Positions 1 to 7,503 of a stretch of DNA of 32,947 bases are shown here, in pieces. Both the position numbers and the translations under genes were made by a program. The notes beneath the pieces were generated by a model. It did not search any database. It worked only from the letters and a program-made list of their open reading frames with translations, and was not told where the DNA came from. Origin of the DNA: an uncultured Prevotellaceae bacterium (lineage in GTDB: Bacteria > Bacteroidota > Bacteroidia > Bacteroidales > Bacteroidaceae); contig CALDLA010000148.1 in NCBI GenBank assembly GCA_937898415.1, positions 1 through 32,947 of the forward strand, in the 5' to 3' direction. The first letter of the stretch is position 1. The number at the start of each line of letters is the position of its first letter.

Positions 1-54
1 TCCGTTTTGGGCGGCACGGAAGAAAGCCGTTTCAGTCAGAATATTGTATTTCAT
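1..54 (-). CDS. Partial CDS at window edge, unknown product
   Basis: A minus-strand reading frame opens with ATG at 54 and runs off the left edge after 18 codons (MKYNILTETAFFRAAQNG). No stop occurs in the visible part. I do not recognise the family. The start is supported only by an AAAGGA-like purine run directly upstream and by the intergenic character of 55-349. Its neighbours suggest it belongs to the mobile-element backbone, but too little is visible to say more. Confidence 0.4.
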   Translation of the reverse strand, partial: MKYNILTETAFFRAAQNG

Positions 55-349
55 CCTTTGTTCTTTTTACTTGTTACTAAATGCGTTTGTTTGCGATCGC
101 ACTTGTAACATAAGCAGGGGTGCAAGCAAAAAGAATTCGTTTTCAGACAGGAATTTTGCAACTATCTGAAAACGAGTACGATTAAAAGATGTTAATGAAA
201 ATAAGACTAAAAATGACTCTAACAATTTGGGCAAATTTTGCCCAAATGCCCAAAATTCGCCCAAATAAATACCATTTGAATATGAAACAGCGATTCATTC
301 AGTAATCATAGCCAATCTTAGGCTTTAAAGAACCGTAGTACTTTAGTTA
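55..349. other. Intergenic region with clustered GCCCAAA heptamers
   Basis: No convincing gene is present. Four copies of the heptamer GCCCAAA/TTTGGGC fall within 40 bp, at 226-232 (inverted), 240-246, 248-254 and 259-265. The first two form an inverted repeat. The cluster lies upstream of the minus-strand partial gene at 54 and could be an operator or iteron-like site. A 65-codon minus-strand frame across the region is largely made of these repeats and looks fortuitous. Confidence 0.4.
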
Positions 350-718
350 ATGAGCATCAAGGACATACAGGGGCTCTGCTTTACGAAAGGCGGGCTGACC
401 TTCAAGGGCTCAAAGATTAAGCGCGACCTTTTATTCGCTAATATCGTCAGGTTTTTGGATGGAAACGCGATGAAAGAACAGAATACCAAGACCGCTTATC
501 AACAACTGACAAGGCAGAACAACCAGTATAGACAAGAGCCAAATCCAAGACAGGATGAGCATCATGAAGAATGACATCACTACCCATCTGAATCATCCAT
601 CAACATTTCGTCATTGGGCTTGTTCGACACTTCCAACCCTGTCTATGCCCCCGAAGATGAAGATTTCCGCCGTCAGATGCCGCAGAAGAAGAAAAAAGAA
701 ACGGGAGCCGAGGCTTAA
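350..718 (+). pseudogene. C-terminal remnant of a Bacteroidales relaxase/mobilisation protein, with in-frame stop
   Basis: From 350 the frame reads MSIKDIQGLCFTKGGLTFKG..., reaches TGA at 572-574, then continues in the same frame as SSINISSLGLFDTSNPVYAP and a lysine-rich tail (MPQKKKKETGAEA) to TAA at 716-718. The 'DIQ...F.KGGLTFKGS.I.R' segment and the 'GLFD..NPVY.PED..FRRQMPQKKKK' tail resemble the C-terminus of Bacteroides conjugative-transposon relaxases, as I remember them. A TAG at 344-346 closes the frame upstream, so the catalytic N-terminal domain is missing. It is therefore a decayed fragment. Assignment to the relaxase family is by memory of the motif pattern. Confidence 0.6.
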
Positions 719-906
719 TACGTAAGCAATAAAAGATTACAGCGATTATCAACTCCTGTGTGAAGCAATAAGCGCTGTAACTATATTATGTAGGTGTGGT
801 TATCGAATGCTTATCGTGATATGAAAGAGGGACAATTCTCAATTAACGCAAACATCAATACATTGCGAAGTTTCCATTCGTACCTGCAAAGAACAGCATA
901 CAGAAA

Positions 907-933
907 GAGGGTGTGTCAAATTGACACACCCTC
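907..933. terminator. Perfect 13-bp hairpin, terminator of the RiPP operon
   Basis: GAGGGTGTGTCAA and TTGACACACCCTC form perfect 13-bp arms around a single A. It lies 33 bp beyond the stop of the last precursor gene. On the minus strand it is followed by a short T-rich stretch (CTCTTTCTG). This hairpin type is common as a terminator in Bacteroidales. It may work in both directions. Confidence 0.7.
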
Positions 934-965
934 ACCCCCCAAAGTGTGACCTTGCTACTGCCTGA

Positions 966-1124
966 TTAGTAAACAAGGCAAGTAAAATCGCAGATTGGAC
1001 TGCAGAAGTCCTGTGTCTGCTGACTCGTAGCTACTGGAGCTGTCTCAATACGCTCCTCAAGGTCCTCCATGTAAGCTTGATCGAAAAGATCGTTGTTCAC
1101 TGATTTGATAACATTCTTTGTCAT
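966..1124 (-). CDS. RiPP precursor peptide, copy A (52 aa)
   Basis: A 52-residue peptide starts at ATG 1124 and stops at TAA 966-968. The N-terminal part (residues 1-36) is acidic and helical in character, as in a leader (...DQAYMEDLEERIETAPVA...). The C-terminal part carries three cysteines at a regular i, i+4, i+8 spacing in CSPICDFTCLVY (C41, C45, C49). It differs from copies B and C at four residues, all in the last 16: T37 for S, D46 for E, T48 for S and V51 for L. That is the pattern expected of a conserved leader and a varying core. It lies just downstream of a radical SAM/SPASM gene, so thioether or C-C crosslinking of the core is the likely fate. The core has no lysine. Confidence 0.85.
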   Translation of the reverse strand: MTKNVIKSVNNDLFDQAYMEDLEERIETAPVATSQQTQDFCSPICDFTCLVY

Positions 1125-1176
1125 AATCGTAATAATTTAATTAATTGATTGATAAATAAGATCGCCTAATGCATGA

Positions 1177-1335
1177 TTAGTAAAGAAGGCAGCTAAATTC
1201 GCAGATTGGACTGCAGAAGTCCTGTGACTGCTGACTCGTAGCTACTGGAGCTGTCTCGATACGCTCCTCAAGATCCTCCATGTAAGCTTGATCGAAAAGA
1301 TCGTTGTTCACTGATTTGATAACATTCTTTGTCAT
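1177..1335 (-). CDS. RiPP precursor peptide, copy B (52 aa)
   Basis: Second tandem precursor, 52 aa, with an N-terminal part identical in protein sequence to copy A and the core CSPICEFSCLLY. The stop codon lies exactly 211 bp from that of copy A. Two synonymous changes separate it from copy A in the leader, while the four amino-acid changes sit in the core half. No TAnnTTTG promoter is visible in the 52-bp spacer before copy A, so the array is probably transcribed from the operon promoter. Confidence 0.85.
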   Translation of the reverse strand: MTKNVIKSVNNDLFDQAYMEDLEERIETAPVATSQQSQDFCSPICEFSCLLY

Positions 1336-1387
1336 AATCGTAATAATTTAATTAATTGATTGATAAATAAGATCGCCTAATGCATGA

Positions 1388-1546
1388 TTAGTAAAGAAGG
1401 CAGCTAAATTCGCAGATTGGACTGCAGAAGTCCTGTGACTGCTGACTCGTAGCTACTGGAGCTGTCTCGATACGCTCCTCAAGATCCTCCATGTAAGCTT
1501 GATCGAAAAGATCGTTGTTCACTGATTTGATAACATTCTTTGTCAT
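1388..1546 (-). CDS. RiPP precursor peptide, copy C (52 aa)
   Basis: Third tandem precursor. Its coding DNA and the flanking spacer match copy B exactly as far as I can compare by eye, so the last duplication is very recent or kept uniform by recombination. Its start is 110 bp downstream of the maturase stop codon. Core sequence CSPICEFSCLLY with the three evenly spaced cysteines. Confidence 0.85.
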   Translation of the reverse strand: MTKNVIKSVNNDLFDQAYMEDLEERIETAPVATSQQSQDFCSPICEFSCLLY

Positions 1547-1598
1547 AATCGTAATAATTTAATTAATTGATTGATAAATAAGGTTGCCTAATACATGA

Positions 1599-1655
1599 TT
1601 AGTAAATAAGGCAAGTAATTTTCTTTGGACAGTAATGATTTCTATTGTTAATGTT
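1599..1655 (-). pseudogene. Eroded 3' end of a fourth precursor copy, in frame with the maturase
   Basis: Directly after the maturase TAA (1656-1658) the same frame reads NINNRNHYCPKKITCLIY and ends in TAA at 1599-1601. The nucleotides ATTACTTGCCTTATTTAC-TAA match the end of copy A (TTTACTTGCCTTGTTTAC-TAA), and the stop is in register with the 211-bp array. So the last codons of a precursor (..C..xITCLIY) are fused in frame behind the maturase stop codon. It has no start codon of its own and is presumably silent unless the stop is read through. Confidence 0.7.
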
Positions 1656-3023
1656 TTATTCGAAATACTTCTTATTATTGTGGTAGACTTTGTTGACTGA
1701 AGTCTTGAACAATTCTCTCACAAGCTTACAGTTATGTGTCTTGGCTTTCAGTGGGCAACCACCACGACACAGGAAAACGAACTTGCACTTTGAGCATGAA
1801 TCCTTCTCAGATATATTGTGGGAATGAATCTCCTCGAGGTTAGGGAAGAACTTGACTCCGTCCTTACTGTATTTTCCGACCACCTGGTTTCCGTCGCCTA
1901 CTCGTTCCCAGCAAGCGTAGATGTTATGATATGGATCGAGCAGGTACGAATTGGAAGGTGCGCCACAATACGTAGGCTGAAGCATCAGACGCTGGCCTTT
2001 GGTGATGGAATCGGAGATACGCTTGTAGAAGCCCTCGTCCTCGAAGTTGAAATCTGGATGCTTCTCGTAAACGTCAATATAGTCTTTGTGAGTCATATAG
2101 TTGACTTCCTTGGCCTTGTCGTCCTTTACCTTCAGGTCATCAAGGTAATCATAGATCAAGGCACTGTTGAGTTGGAACAATGGGTTCTTGTAGAAACCTT
2201 TCTTCTCGAAGAGTTCATGGAGGACACTGATCTTGTCGATATTTTTCATGTTCGTGTTCATTCGGATGGCTATTTTGCATCCCTTGTTCAGGGCCAACTC
2301 GACATTAGATAGGATCTTGTCGAAGGTTGGGATGCCGTCCTTATGGACGCGGGTGGTGTTGTGCTGGTCACGAGGACCGTCGATGGTAATCTGCAGGGCT
2401 CCGAGTTTGTCCGGACCCAGAATGTCCTCATAGTTCTCAAGTTCGAAACCATTTGAGATGGCGGCGAACCTGTATCCCAGGCTGACACCTTTATTTACGA
2501 TATACTTGACTATCTCCTGGTTCTTCTTCAGCAGAGGCTCGCCTCCATAGAGAAGCAGTCCCTGGTATCGTTTTTCCTTTACAGGCTCAATGGTCGCCAA
2601 TGCCTCATAAGCCTCGTCCACAATCTCCTTGGTGAAAGTCTTCTGTGACCAGTCCTTTCCGAAATTTGAGATTCTTGACTCATAACAGTATGGACATCTG
2701 AAGTTACAATTATATGTAATGATAAACCCAAAGCACTTAATACCATTAAGGTTCTTCTTGTGGAGTAGATTAGCCAGGTCTTTGACATGCTGGACTTCCT
2801 CCTCAGAAGTCTTCTCCGTAATATAGCCACGCTTATTCAGAAGGTCGTAACCCTCCTCGCCAAAAGGGAATGTACCACGATCCAAAGAATCCTTGTTATT
2901 CTTTAGATAGGTAGCTAACTCACGATCGATAAGGTCGATCGCTCCTGTGTAACCATGAACCAAAATATTCTGGTTCTCATCCGTAATCTCTGTATCAATC
3001 ACGTAATTTGATAATCTAGACAT
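1656..3023 (-). CDS. Radical SAM/SPASM peptide maturase
   Basis: A 455-residue protein. The canonical radical SAM cluster motif CNFRCPYC is at about residues 106-113, followed by a GGEPLL motif (SAM binding) near residue 165. The C-terminal SPASM region has CGAPSNSYLLDP...IYACWE and the closing CSKCKFVFLCRGGC with further cysteines, giving sites for auxiliary Fe-S clusters. The first 90 residues are a separate N-terminal region that may bind the leader. It probably installs radical-derived crosslinks on the cysteine-rich cores encoded directly downstream. It begins 50 bp after the fusion gene, so the two are co-transcribed. The exact linkage (sactipeptide, ranthipeptide or C-C bond) cannot be read from the sequence. 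Confidence 0.88.
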   Translation of the reverse strand: MSRLSNYVIDTEITDENQNILVHGYTGAIDLIDRELATYLKNNKDSLDRGTFPFGEEGYDLLNKRGYITEKTSEEEVQHVKDLANLLHKKNLNGIKCFGFIITYNCNFRCPYCYESRISNFGKDWSQKTFTKEIVDEAYEALATIEPVKEKRYQGLLLYGGEPLLKKNQEIVKYIVNKGVSLGYRFAAISNGFELENYEDILGPDKLGALQITIDGPRDQHNTTRVHKDGIPTFDKILSNVELALNKGCKIAIRMNTNMKNIDKISVLHELFEKKGFYKNPLFQLNSALIYDYLDDLKVKDDKAKEVNYMTHKDYIDVYEKHPDFNFEDEGFYKRISDSITKGQRLMLQPTYCGAPSNSYLLDPYHNIYACWERVGDGNQVVGKYSKDGVKFFPNLEEIHSHNISEKDSCSKCKFVFLCRGGCPLKAKTHNCKLVRELFKTSVNKVYHNNKKYFE

Positions 3024-3073
3024 AACTTATTAATTTTATAATTGGAAATTTAAAACTAACATCTCCCTTGGAG

Positions 3074-6000
3074 TTATTTCATTATGGAACTTGGATAGAT
3101 TCTGCTGGAGTTGTTGCTTTCCGGATTCACCTTCTTTCCGGTATTCAATTGCCATGCGACTTTCAGGTAAGCGTTTGCTTGCTCCATCTTGTTAAATGTG
3201 GAGCGAGCGTAACCATAATTGACGTCGGAATAGGTCGATTTCAGGTAATTACGTGGTGTGAATATGTTATTGACTCCAACCTCCAATATCCATTGCCCCA
3301 GATTATATCTGGCGTTGGCGCCCCATCTGAAGAAATCCTCCTCCTCGATTCCAGTATTTTCGAGACGGGTTTCCTTGACCTTTCCATAGACATTGATCAT
3401 CATGTCCTTATATGTGTAAGTGGCATCGAGTCTCATCCTCCATGTATTCTTGCTCTTGTCAAGATAGCCATTGAAATCGTTGTGGATATAGGCGAGCTCC
3501 GATTTCAACGCGAGCGAGCCGGTGATGTTCCAGGTGCCGAAGAATACGGCAAGGTACTGGTGGAGGTCGGCGTCAGAGGCATATGTAGAGACCATGACAT
3601 CGTCCTCAATAACGAATTGTGGGACCGCTAAATGCATATAGGTGTTGTTAATGAGCATCAACTGGTAATTGAGTTTCTTCAAGTATGCGTTATAGGCGAG
3701 ACCGACATTGTAGATGCGTGTGATGTCTTGCCCGGCGTTTCCCCTATGCTGGAGGAAAGGATTCTTGCCAAGGCTGACCTGGTTGAAGGTATTCAAGGTC
3801 GGGAAACTGTTGCCAACGTTGGCGTTGAGGGTGAAAGCGTGGTGCTCGAACGGGGTGTATCGGAATGTGACACTTGCCCTTGGGAGCAGCTTGCTGGTCT
3901 TTGTAGCCCCCTCCAGGCGATACAGGAGCCATGACGATCCTGCTTGGAGGTTCAGCATGAGGCACTTGCTGAAATTATTCATGTAGCCAGCCTGAAGTAT
4001 TCCCTCGTTAGAGTAGAAGCGCTGGCCGAGGTCGACGCTTCCCGTATAGCGGGCGTTGCTCCGTGTGTAGTTGTCTTTCATCACCAGGCTGAACTTCTGA
4101 GACTTGACCGTCTTGCTATAGCTGACGAAATTCTTCAATTCCCAGATGTCCTCATTGACATTGGAAAGGAAACGGTAGTCTTCTTCCTGGATGTCATCGT
4201 TATAACGGTTATCGCCATAAGAGAAAGAGACGTTCGCCGACAGCATCTGGCCTTGGCTTAGGACGAAATTGCCAAAGGCGTTGACCTCGGGATAAAAGCT
4301 ACGTGAAGAACGGCCCTCGCTCAAGAATCGTGACGCCTTATCCCCAGAATCGTCGACGGTGACCTTGCCTGAAACCACCTGGAATGGGTCCTCGTCACGC
4401 ACGGCCGACACCTTGATACCCATGTTATAAGTACTTGAGGACTTAGTGACGTTGAGCTGGAGATACTGGTTGTCATTCTTGTAACGGTTATCAAGAATGT
4501 CAGTGGAACGCAGGACGCTACGTCCAGGAAAACCATACTCATCCCTCTCATGTGAACCTGCATTGCCAAAGTCCGAGAGGTCATTGCCGGCGAACAGGCT
4601 TACCTTCGAATGTTCGAGGTTCCATTGCGCGGTGGCATTAAAGGTATTCCTCATATAGCCGATGTACTGTGTATCATCAAAGGCATAGTAAGCGCCGTTA
4701 GTGCTTGAACGAGTGATGATGTTCAAAGAGATCGGGTCGTTGATAAACTTGCCCGAAGGGATGTCGATATAGTCGATGCGAACGATGGAACCAGGCTTGA
4801 TGTTCCTGAGTTCAGCATTGCTGGCCTTCTCGCCGTTGATGTAGACAGCCACCTCCTGACCGAGCCTGGTGACACTTCCTCTTTGACGATCGACGTCGAG
4901 ACCAGGAATCATGATGCCATAGATGACGTCGAAGCCATCTGTAGATAGTTTCAACAGTCCTTTCTGGGGGATTACCGTCATGCCATCGCTCTTCTTGATG
5001 ACCTTGTCCGCCTTGACCACGACGGTTCTGAGGGTGAAGGTGCTGTCCTCCATATGTAGTCTCAAGGAATCGCCTTGTTGCTGTGCACCAGCATTGGAAA
5101 CCACAGCAAGGAGCATGGCTGCGACTGCCATAGACTTCTTGAAATTGATATATCTGATATTTGCCATAAGTTGCATTGTGAACATTTTGAAGATGGAAAA
5201 ATATGTGATGACGATACATGTCATGAAAAGCAATTGTGGGATGAGATATGAGATAAACTCCCAGTTGACCTCACCAGAGGAAATATTGAAGAGCAGCTGC
5301 TGGTACCAATGAGGTATGTTCTGCCCGAAGTGCCAAGTGAACATTGGCATCCAGTAAAGTAATACGAACCCGATAAACAATATCGAGACGATGGAATACA
5401 CTATCGAGACGTATCGTGTAGCCTTGGAATAGTACATGAAGGCAGGCTTCTCGCCACCACACTTCCCAAAGAGGCGCTTGATACAATACAGGAGATACTC
5501 GAAGCCTTTCTTGCGCAGGTTAGGAACTCCCAATATGTCAGAAAGGATCCAGTAACCGTCGAATTTGAAGAATGGATTGAGCACCAATATAAAATTCAAG
5601 TTGAACGAGAGCAGGAGATATGCAAAAAGATCGCTCTTGGTGATGTAATAGGCTATATATATAGGTATGAGAAGGATCATCTGGAAATAGACACCACCAA
5701 GGTTGACGACGATACGTTTGTTGCGGGACAGATGCCAGACGTTGGATACATCTGCATAGAACACCAGCATGTTCAAGTACACACAGACGCCGATGGCTCC
5801 TGGAGGGAGGTTGTAGTAACAACAAGCGGAAGCGTGACCGAACTCATGGAAGAGTGTGGAAAGCAGGATCGTAACATATACCACGACAAGCGTCGTAAGG
5901 TTCACCTTTTCAAGCGTCAGATATTCTCCACCTGTGGTGAACAAGAAAGCCGTGAGCAGGGCAAAATTGATCGCCAGCACGAGATAATAGGATTTGAAGG

Positions 6001-6358
6001 CGAACAACGGCTTGAGCGTACGACCTATCTCCGCGACCCTCATCTTGCCAATGATCTCCTTCTTGAAAAGGAAAGGACGTAGCTGAGGCTCCTTCTTACT
6101 GTCAGAAAGGATGGTCTCAAACTTCTTGGATAGCTTGAGCTCAAGCTCATCAAATGACAAGTCACAATTGAGGATCTCACGGAAGTTTTCTACCATCTCG
6201 TCCTTCCCATCCGAGCCTTGCACGATGTCGATCAAATGCTTGGTGTTGTGGTTTATCACAAAATTCCTGTCATTGTAAGATAGGATGTATTGCTTCTCCA
6301 CATGGGAGGAATCCATTTCCTTGACCCTGAATTCTTTGATTTTTTGAACTACATTCAT
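3074..6358 (-). CDS. PqqD-like / M50 zinc peptidase / outer-membrane beta-barrel fusion protein
   Basis: A 1094-residue protein in one open frame. Residues 15-95 resemble a PqqD-like RiPP recognition fold. Residues 120-395 are a polytopic M50 metalloprotease: HEFGH at 171-175 and NPFFKFDGYW at 261-270, the usual third-ligand region. From M398 a new protein appears to begin: a basic start, a hydrophobic stretch AAMLLAVVSNAGA, then QQQ, a textbook signal peptide. It leads into a TonB-receptor-like plug (...DVIYGIMIPGLDVDR..., ...IVRIDYIDIPSGK) and a beta-barrel ending near 1080. An inner-membrane protease and an outer-membrane barrel cannot both fold normally as one chain unless it is cleaved at the internal signal peptide or translated separately from M398 (ATG at 5167-5165). 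The operon suggests leader removal and export of the RiPP. A sequencing error removing a stop is the alternative. Confidence 0.85.
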   Translation of the reverse strand: MNVVQKIKEFRVKEMDSSHVEKQYILSYNDRNFVINHNTKHLIDIVQGSDGKDEMVENFREILNCDLSFDELELKLSKKFETILSDSKKEPQLRPFLFKKEIIGKMRVAEIGRTLKPLFAFKSYYLVLAINFALLTAFLFTTGGEYLTLEKVNLTTLVVVYVTILLSTLFHEFGHASACCYYNLPPGAIGVCVYLNMLVFYADVSNVWHLSRNKRIVVNLGGVYFQMILLIPIYIAYYITKSDLFAYLLLSFNLNFILVLNPFFKFDGYWILSDILGVPNLRKKGFEYLLYCIKRLFGKCGGEKPAFMYYSKATRYVSIVYSIVSILFIGFVLLYWMPMFTWHFGQNIPHWYQQLLFNISSGEVNWEFISYLIPQLLFMTCIVITYFSIFKMFTMQLMANIRYINFKKSMAVAAMLLAVVSNAGAQQQGDSLRLHMEDSTFTLRTVVVKADKVIKKSDGMTVIPQKGLLKLSTDGFDVIYGIMIPGLDVDRQRGSVTRLGQEVAVYINGEKASNAELRNIKPGSIVRIDYIDIPSGKFINDPISLNIITRSSTNGAYYAFDDTQYIGYMRNTFNATAQWNLEHSKVSLFAGNDLSDFGNAGSHERDEYGFPGRSVLRSTDILDNRYKNDNQYLQLNVTKSSSTYNMGIKVSAVRDEDPFQVVSGKVTVDDSGDKASRFLSEGRSSRSFYPEVNAFGNFVLSQGQMLSANVSFSYGDNRYNDDIQEEDYRFLSNVNEDIWELKNFVSYSKTVKSQKFSLVMKDNYTRSNARYTGSVDLGQRFYSNEGILQAGYMNNFSKCLMLNLQAGSSWLLYRLEGATKTSKLLPRASVTFRYTPFEHHAFTLNANVGNSFPTLNTFNQVSLGKNPFLQHRGNAGQDITRIYNVGLAYNAYLKKLNYQLMLINNTYMHLAVPQFVIEDDVMVSTYASDADLHQYLAVFFGTWNITGSLALKSELAYIHNDFNGYLDKSKNTWRMRLDATYTYKDMMINVYGKVKETRLENTGIEEEDFFRWGANARYNLGQWILEVGVNNIFTPRNYLKSTYSDVNYGYARSTFNKMEQANAYLKVAWQLNTGKKVNPESNNSSRIYPSSIMK

Positions 6359-6772
6359 AACAATAATGATACGTTAATTTAATATTTGACTCACTATAAG
6401 TAAAATCAACAAAGCCAGTAGCGTGAAAGGTTCAAACTAATGGTTGTGATAACAGGTCTATGCTCCACTTCATAAGAAACTCTCTGTGACGGAGACAGGT
6501 GACAGAGTATGTCTCGATAGTGTTGCCGAGGGTTCGGCGCTCGAATTCAGAAGTGCCGATGAAATTGTTGGCAGTTAGGGAGAGTTCTTAACATTTGGCC
6601 TTGCAGCTGATAGCATAATATCCAATTCCTCTAGGGTGGACAGAAAAGTTTTAAATCTTTCATGCTTGTAAGTTTTTAAATAATATCATTCTTACTCTTA
6701 GCCTTTCGGCTTCCGCTTCTTTTATCCAGTGTGATCTGGTACATATAATACGCTAACTCTTATATTCATTTG
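6359..6772 (-). other. About 400-nt leader of the RiPP operon
   Basis: The promoter at 6773-6780 lies far upstream of the first start codon at 6358, leaving an unusually long untranslated leader. Most of it is occupied by the decayed barrel gene at 6432-6644. A small stem with a GAAA loop (AGCC-GAAA-GGCT on the minus strand, about 6700-6711) is also visible. No full-length gene is present. Confidence 0.5.
6432..6644 (-). pseudogene. C-terminal remnant of an outer-membrane beta-barrel (TonB-receptor-like) gene
   Basis: On the minus strand from about 6644 one frame reads ...PRGIGYYAISCKAKC, a TAA at 6588-6590, then ELSLTANNFIGTSEFERR...RHREFLMKWSIDLLSQPLV and TGA at 6432-6434. The 'LTANNFI' strand and closing alternating pattern resemble the last strands of Bacteroidota barrels, and compare with VGVNNIFTPRNYLKSTYS near the end of the fusion protein downstream. 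The remainder of the gene is missing. A short ATG-led piece (MKDLKLFCPP) just upstream may be the other end of a deletion. Confidence 0.55.
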
Positions 6773-6817
6773 CAAAATTACCTACATCTTTTATTATACT
6801 CACTACCCAAAAGGGTA
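6773..6817 (-). promoter_or_regulatory. RiPP operon promoter with proximal palindromic operator
   Basis: The -7 box TAATTTTG occupies 6780-6773 on the minus strand. The palindrome TACCC-AAAA-GGGTA is at 6804-6817, its centre exactly 34 bp from the -7 box centre. On the coding strand the site reads TTACCCTTTTGGGTAGTGA. There is no TTG/TTTG at the -33 position, which suggests dependence on an activator bound there. Confidence 0.75.
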
Positions 6818-6842
6818 ATTGTTGGTTTCTTTATTCTACAAT

Positions 6843-6856
6843 TACCCAAAAGGGTA
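6843..6856. promoter_or_regulatory. Distal operator of the RiPP operon
   Basis: A second palindrome (ATTACCC-AAAA-GGGTAAT) lies 39 bp, centre to centre, upstream of the proximal site, directly beside the stop codon of the acyl synthase gene. The fully symmetric form distinguishes it from the proximal sites. Confidence 0.7.
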
Positions 6857-6857
6857 A

Positions 6858-7487
6858 TCATGCACAATTATACAAACTATGATAATGTTGATAGAAGGGA
6901 GTGATACCTTCCTGACTTGCATATATTGGGATAGTCTCTGAGGATAGATAGTACAATGAACTCCCTAGATTAATAGTATGGATTCCCAAAGCATTGACAA
7001 CTTTCAACAATTTGGTATCAACCTCAGCCACCATATATCCATATTCGCTTTTCATAATAGGCGTTACGGCATAAATCATAAGTTGCTTAAATAAGTGAAC
7101 AGGAGAAACACCAATAGATGAATCAATTGCAAATCTTCCTATATGCCAATATTCCGCATATTTTTCATGAGATATTGTCTTTAAAGGATTAATACCATAC
7201 ATCCTTTCTATTGGAAGTTCCTTTTTTCTATCCCATTTGAAAACTCTTATTGAACCTATTATTTTATGATCGTATCGAGCTATATATATATTAGATGTAT
7301 CGGAATATAATGCCTTTTCTTCATTATATACAGTCATGATGTCCGATTCCAGTTTTTCCTTACTTGGAGGATTTGTTGAATGATGCTTGTAGTTCTCTTC
7401 AACGACAAAACGAGATAATTCTTCTAAGCATTCCTGATTTGCAATGCTTATTTCATACTTTGGCATAACATTAATAATTTTCTCCAT
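6858..7487 (-). CDS. GNAT-fold acyl synthase, LuxI/FeeM-like
   Basis: I take the start at ATG 7487 (209 aa). A longer frame from 7526 would begin upstream of the predicted transcription start, since the -7 box TACTTTTG is at 7511-7504. The protein has the layout of autoinducer synthases and N-acyl amino acid synthases: an acidic helical N-terminus, then IARYDHKIIGSIRVF (R81) and YWHIGRFAID (R118, F119). The latter matches the LuxI/FeeM 'E(L/I)SRFAV' strand, though E is replaced by I at that position. The likely reaction is transfer of an acyl group from acyl-ACP or acyl-CoA to an amine. It could make a diffusible signal, or could acylate a peptide. The precursor cores lack lysine, which argues against the second. 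Base composition is clearly more AT-rich than the RiPP operon. Confidence 0.6.
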   Translation of the reverse strand: MEKIINVMPKYEISIANQECLEELSRFVVEENYKHHSTNPPSKEKLESDIMTVYNEEKALYSDTSNIYIARYDHKIIGSIRVFKWDRKKELPIERMYGINPLKTISHEKYAEYWHIGRFAIDSSIGVSPVHLFKQLMIYAVTPIMKSEYGYMVAEVDTKLLKVVNALGIHTINLGSSLYYLSSETIPIYASQEGITPFYQHYHSLYNCA

Positions 7488-7503
7488 ACCTAAAATTTTT
7501 CTC

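Larger units (their letters stand above)
966..1601 (-). repeat. Tandem array of 211-bp precursor units with a truncated fourth unit
   Basis: Stop codons of successive precursor units fall at 966, 1177, 1388 and 1599, an exact 211-bp period. The three complete units each hold a 159-bp gene and a 52-bp spacer. At the fourth position only the 3' end survives. Spacer sequence between units (ATTAGGC...TTAATTAAATTATTACGATT) is also conserved. This is a classical product of unequal crossing-over. Confidence 0.85.

Noticed and set aside
67..264. Minus-strand 65-codon frame
   Set aside because: Made largely of the GCCCAAA repeats and AT-rich flank; no support as a gene.
907..933. Perfect palindrome as an insertion-sequence end
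   Set aside because: No partner copy and no transposase; the position fits a terminator after the precursor array.
966..1601. 211-bp repeats as a CRISPR array
   Set aside because: Each repeat unit is a complete coding sequence with conserved frame; units are far too long and there are no variable spacers.
3068..3631. Plus-strand open frame of 187 codons
   Set aside because: Antisense to the beta-barrel part of the fusion gene; no motif.
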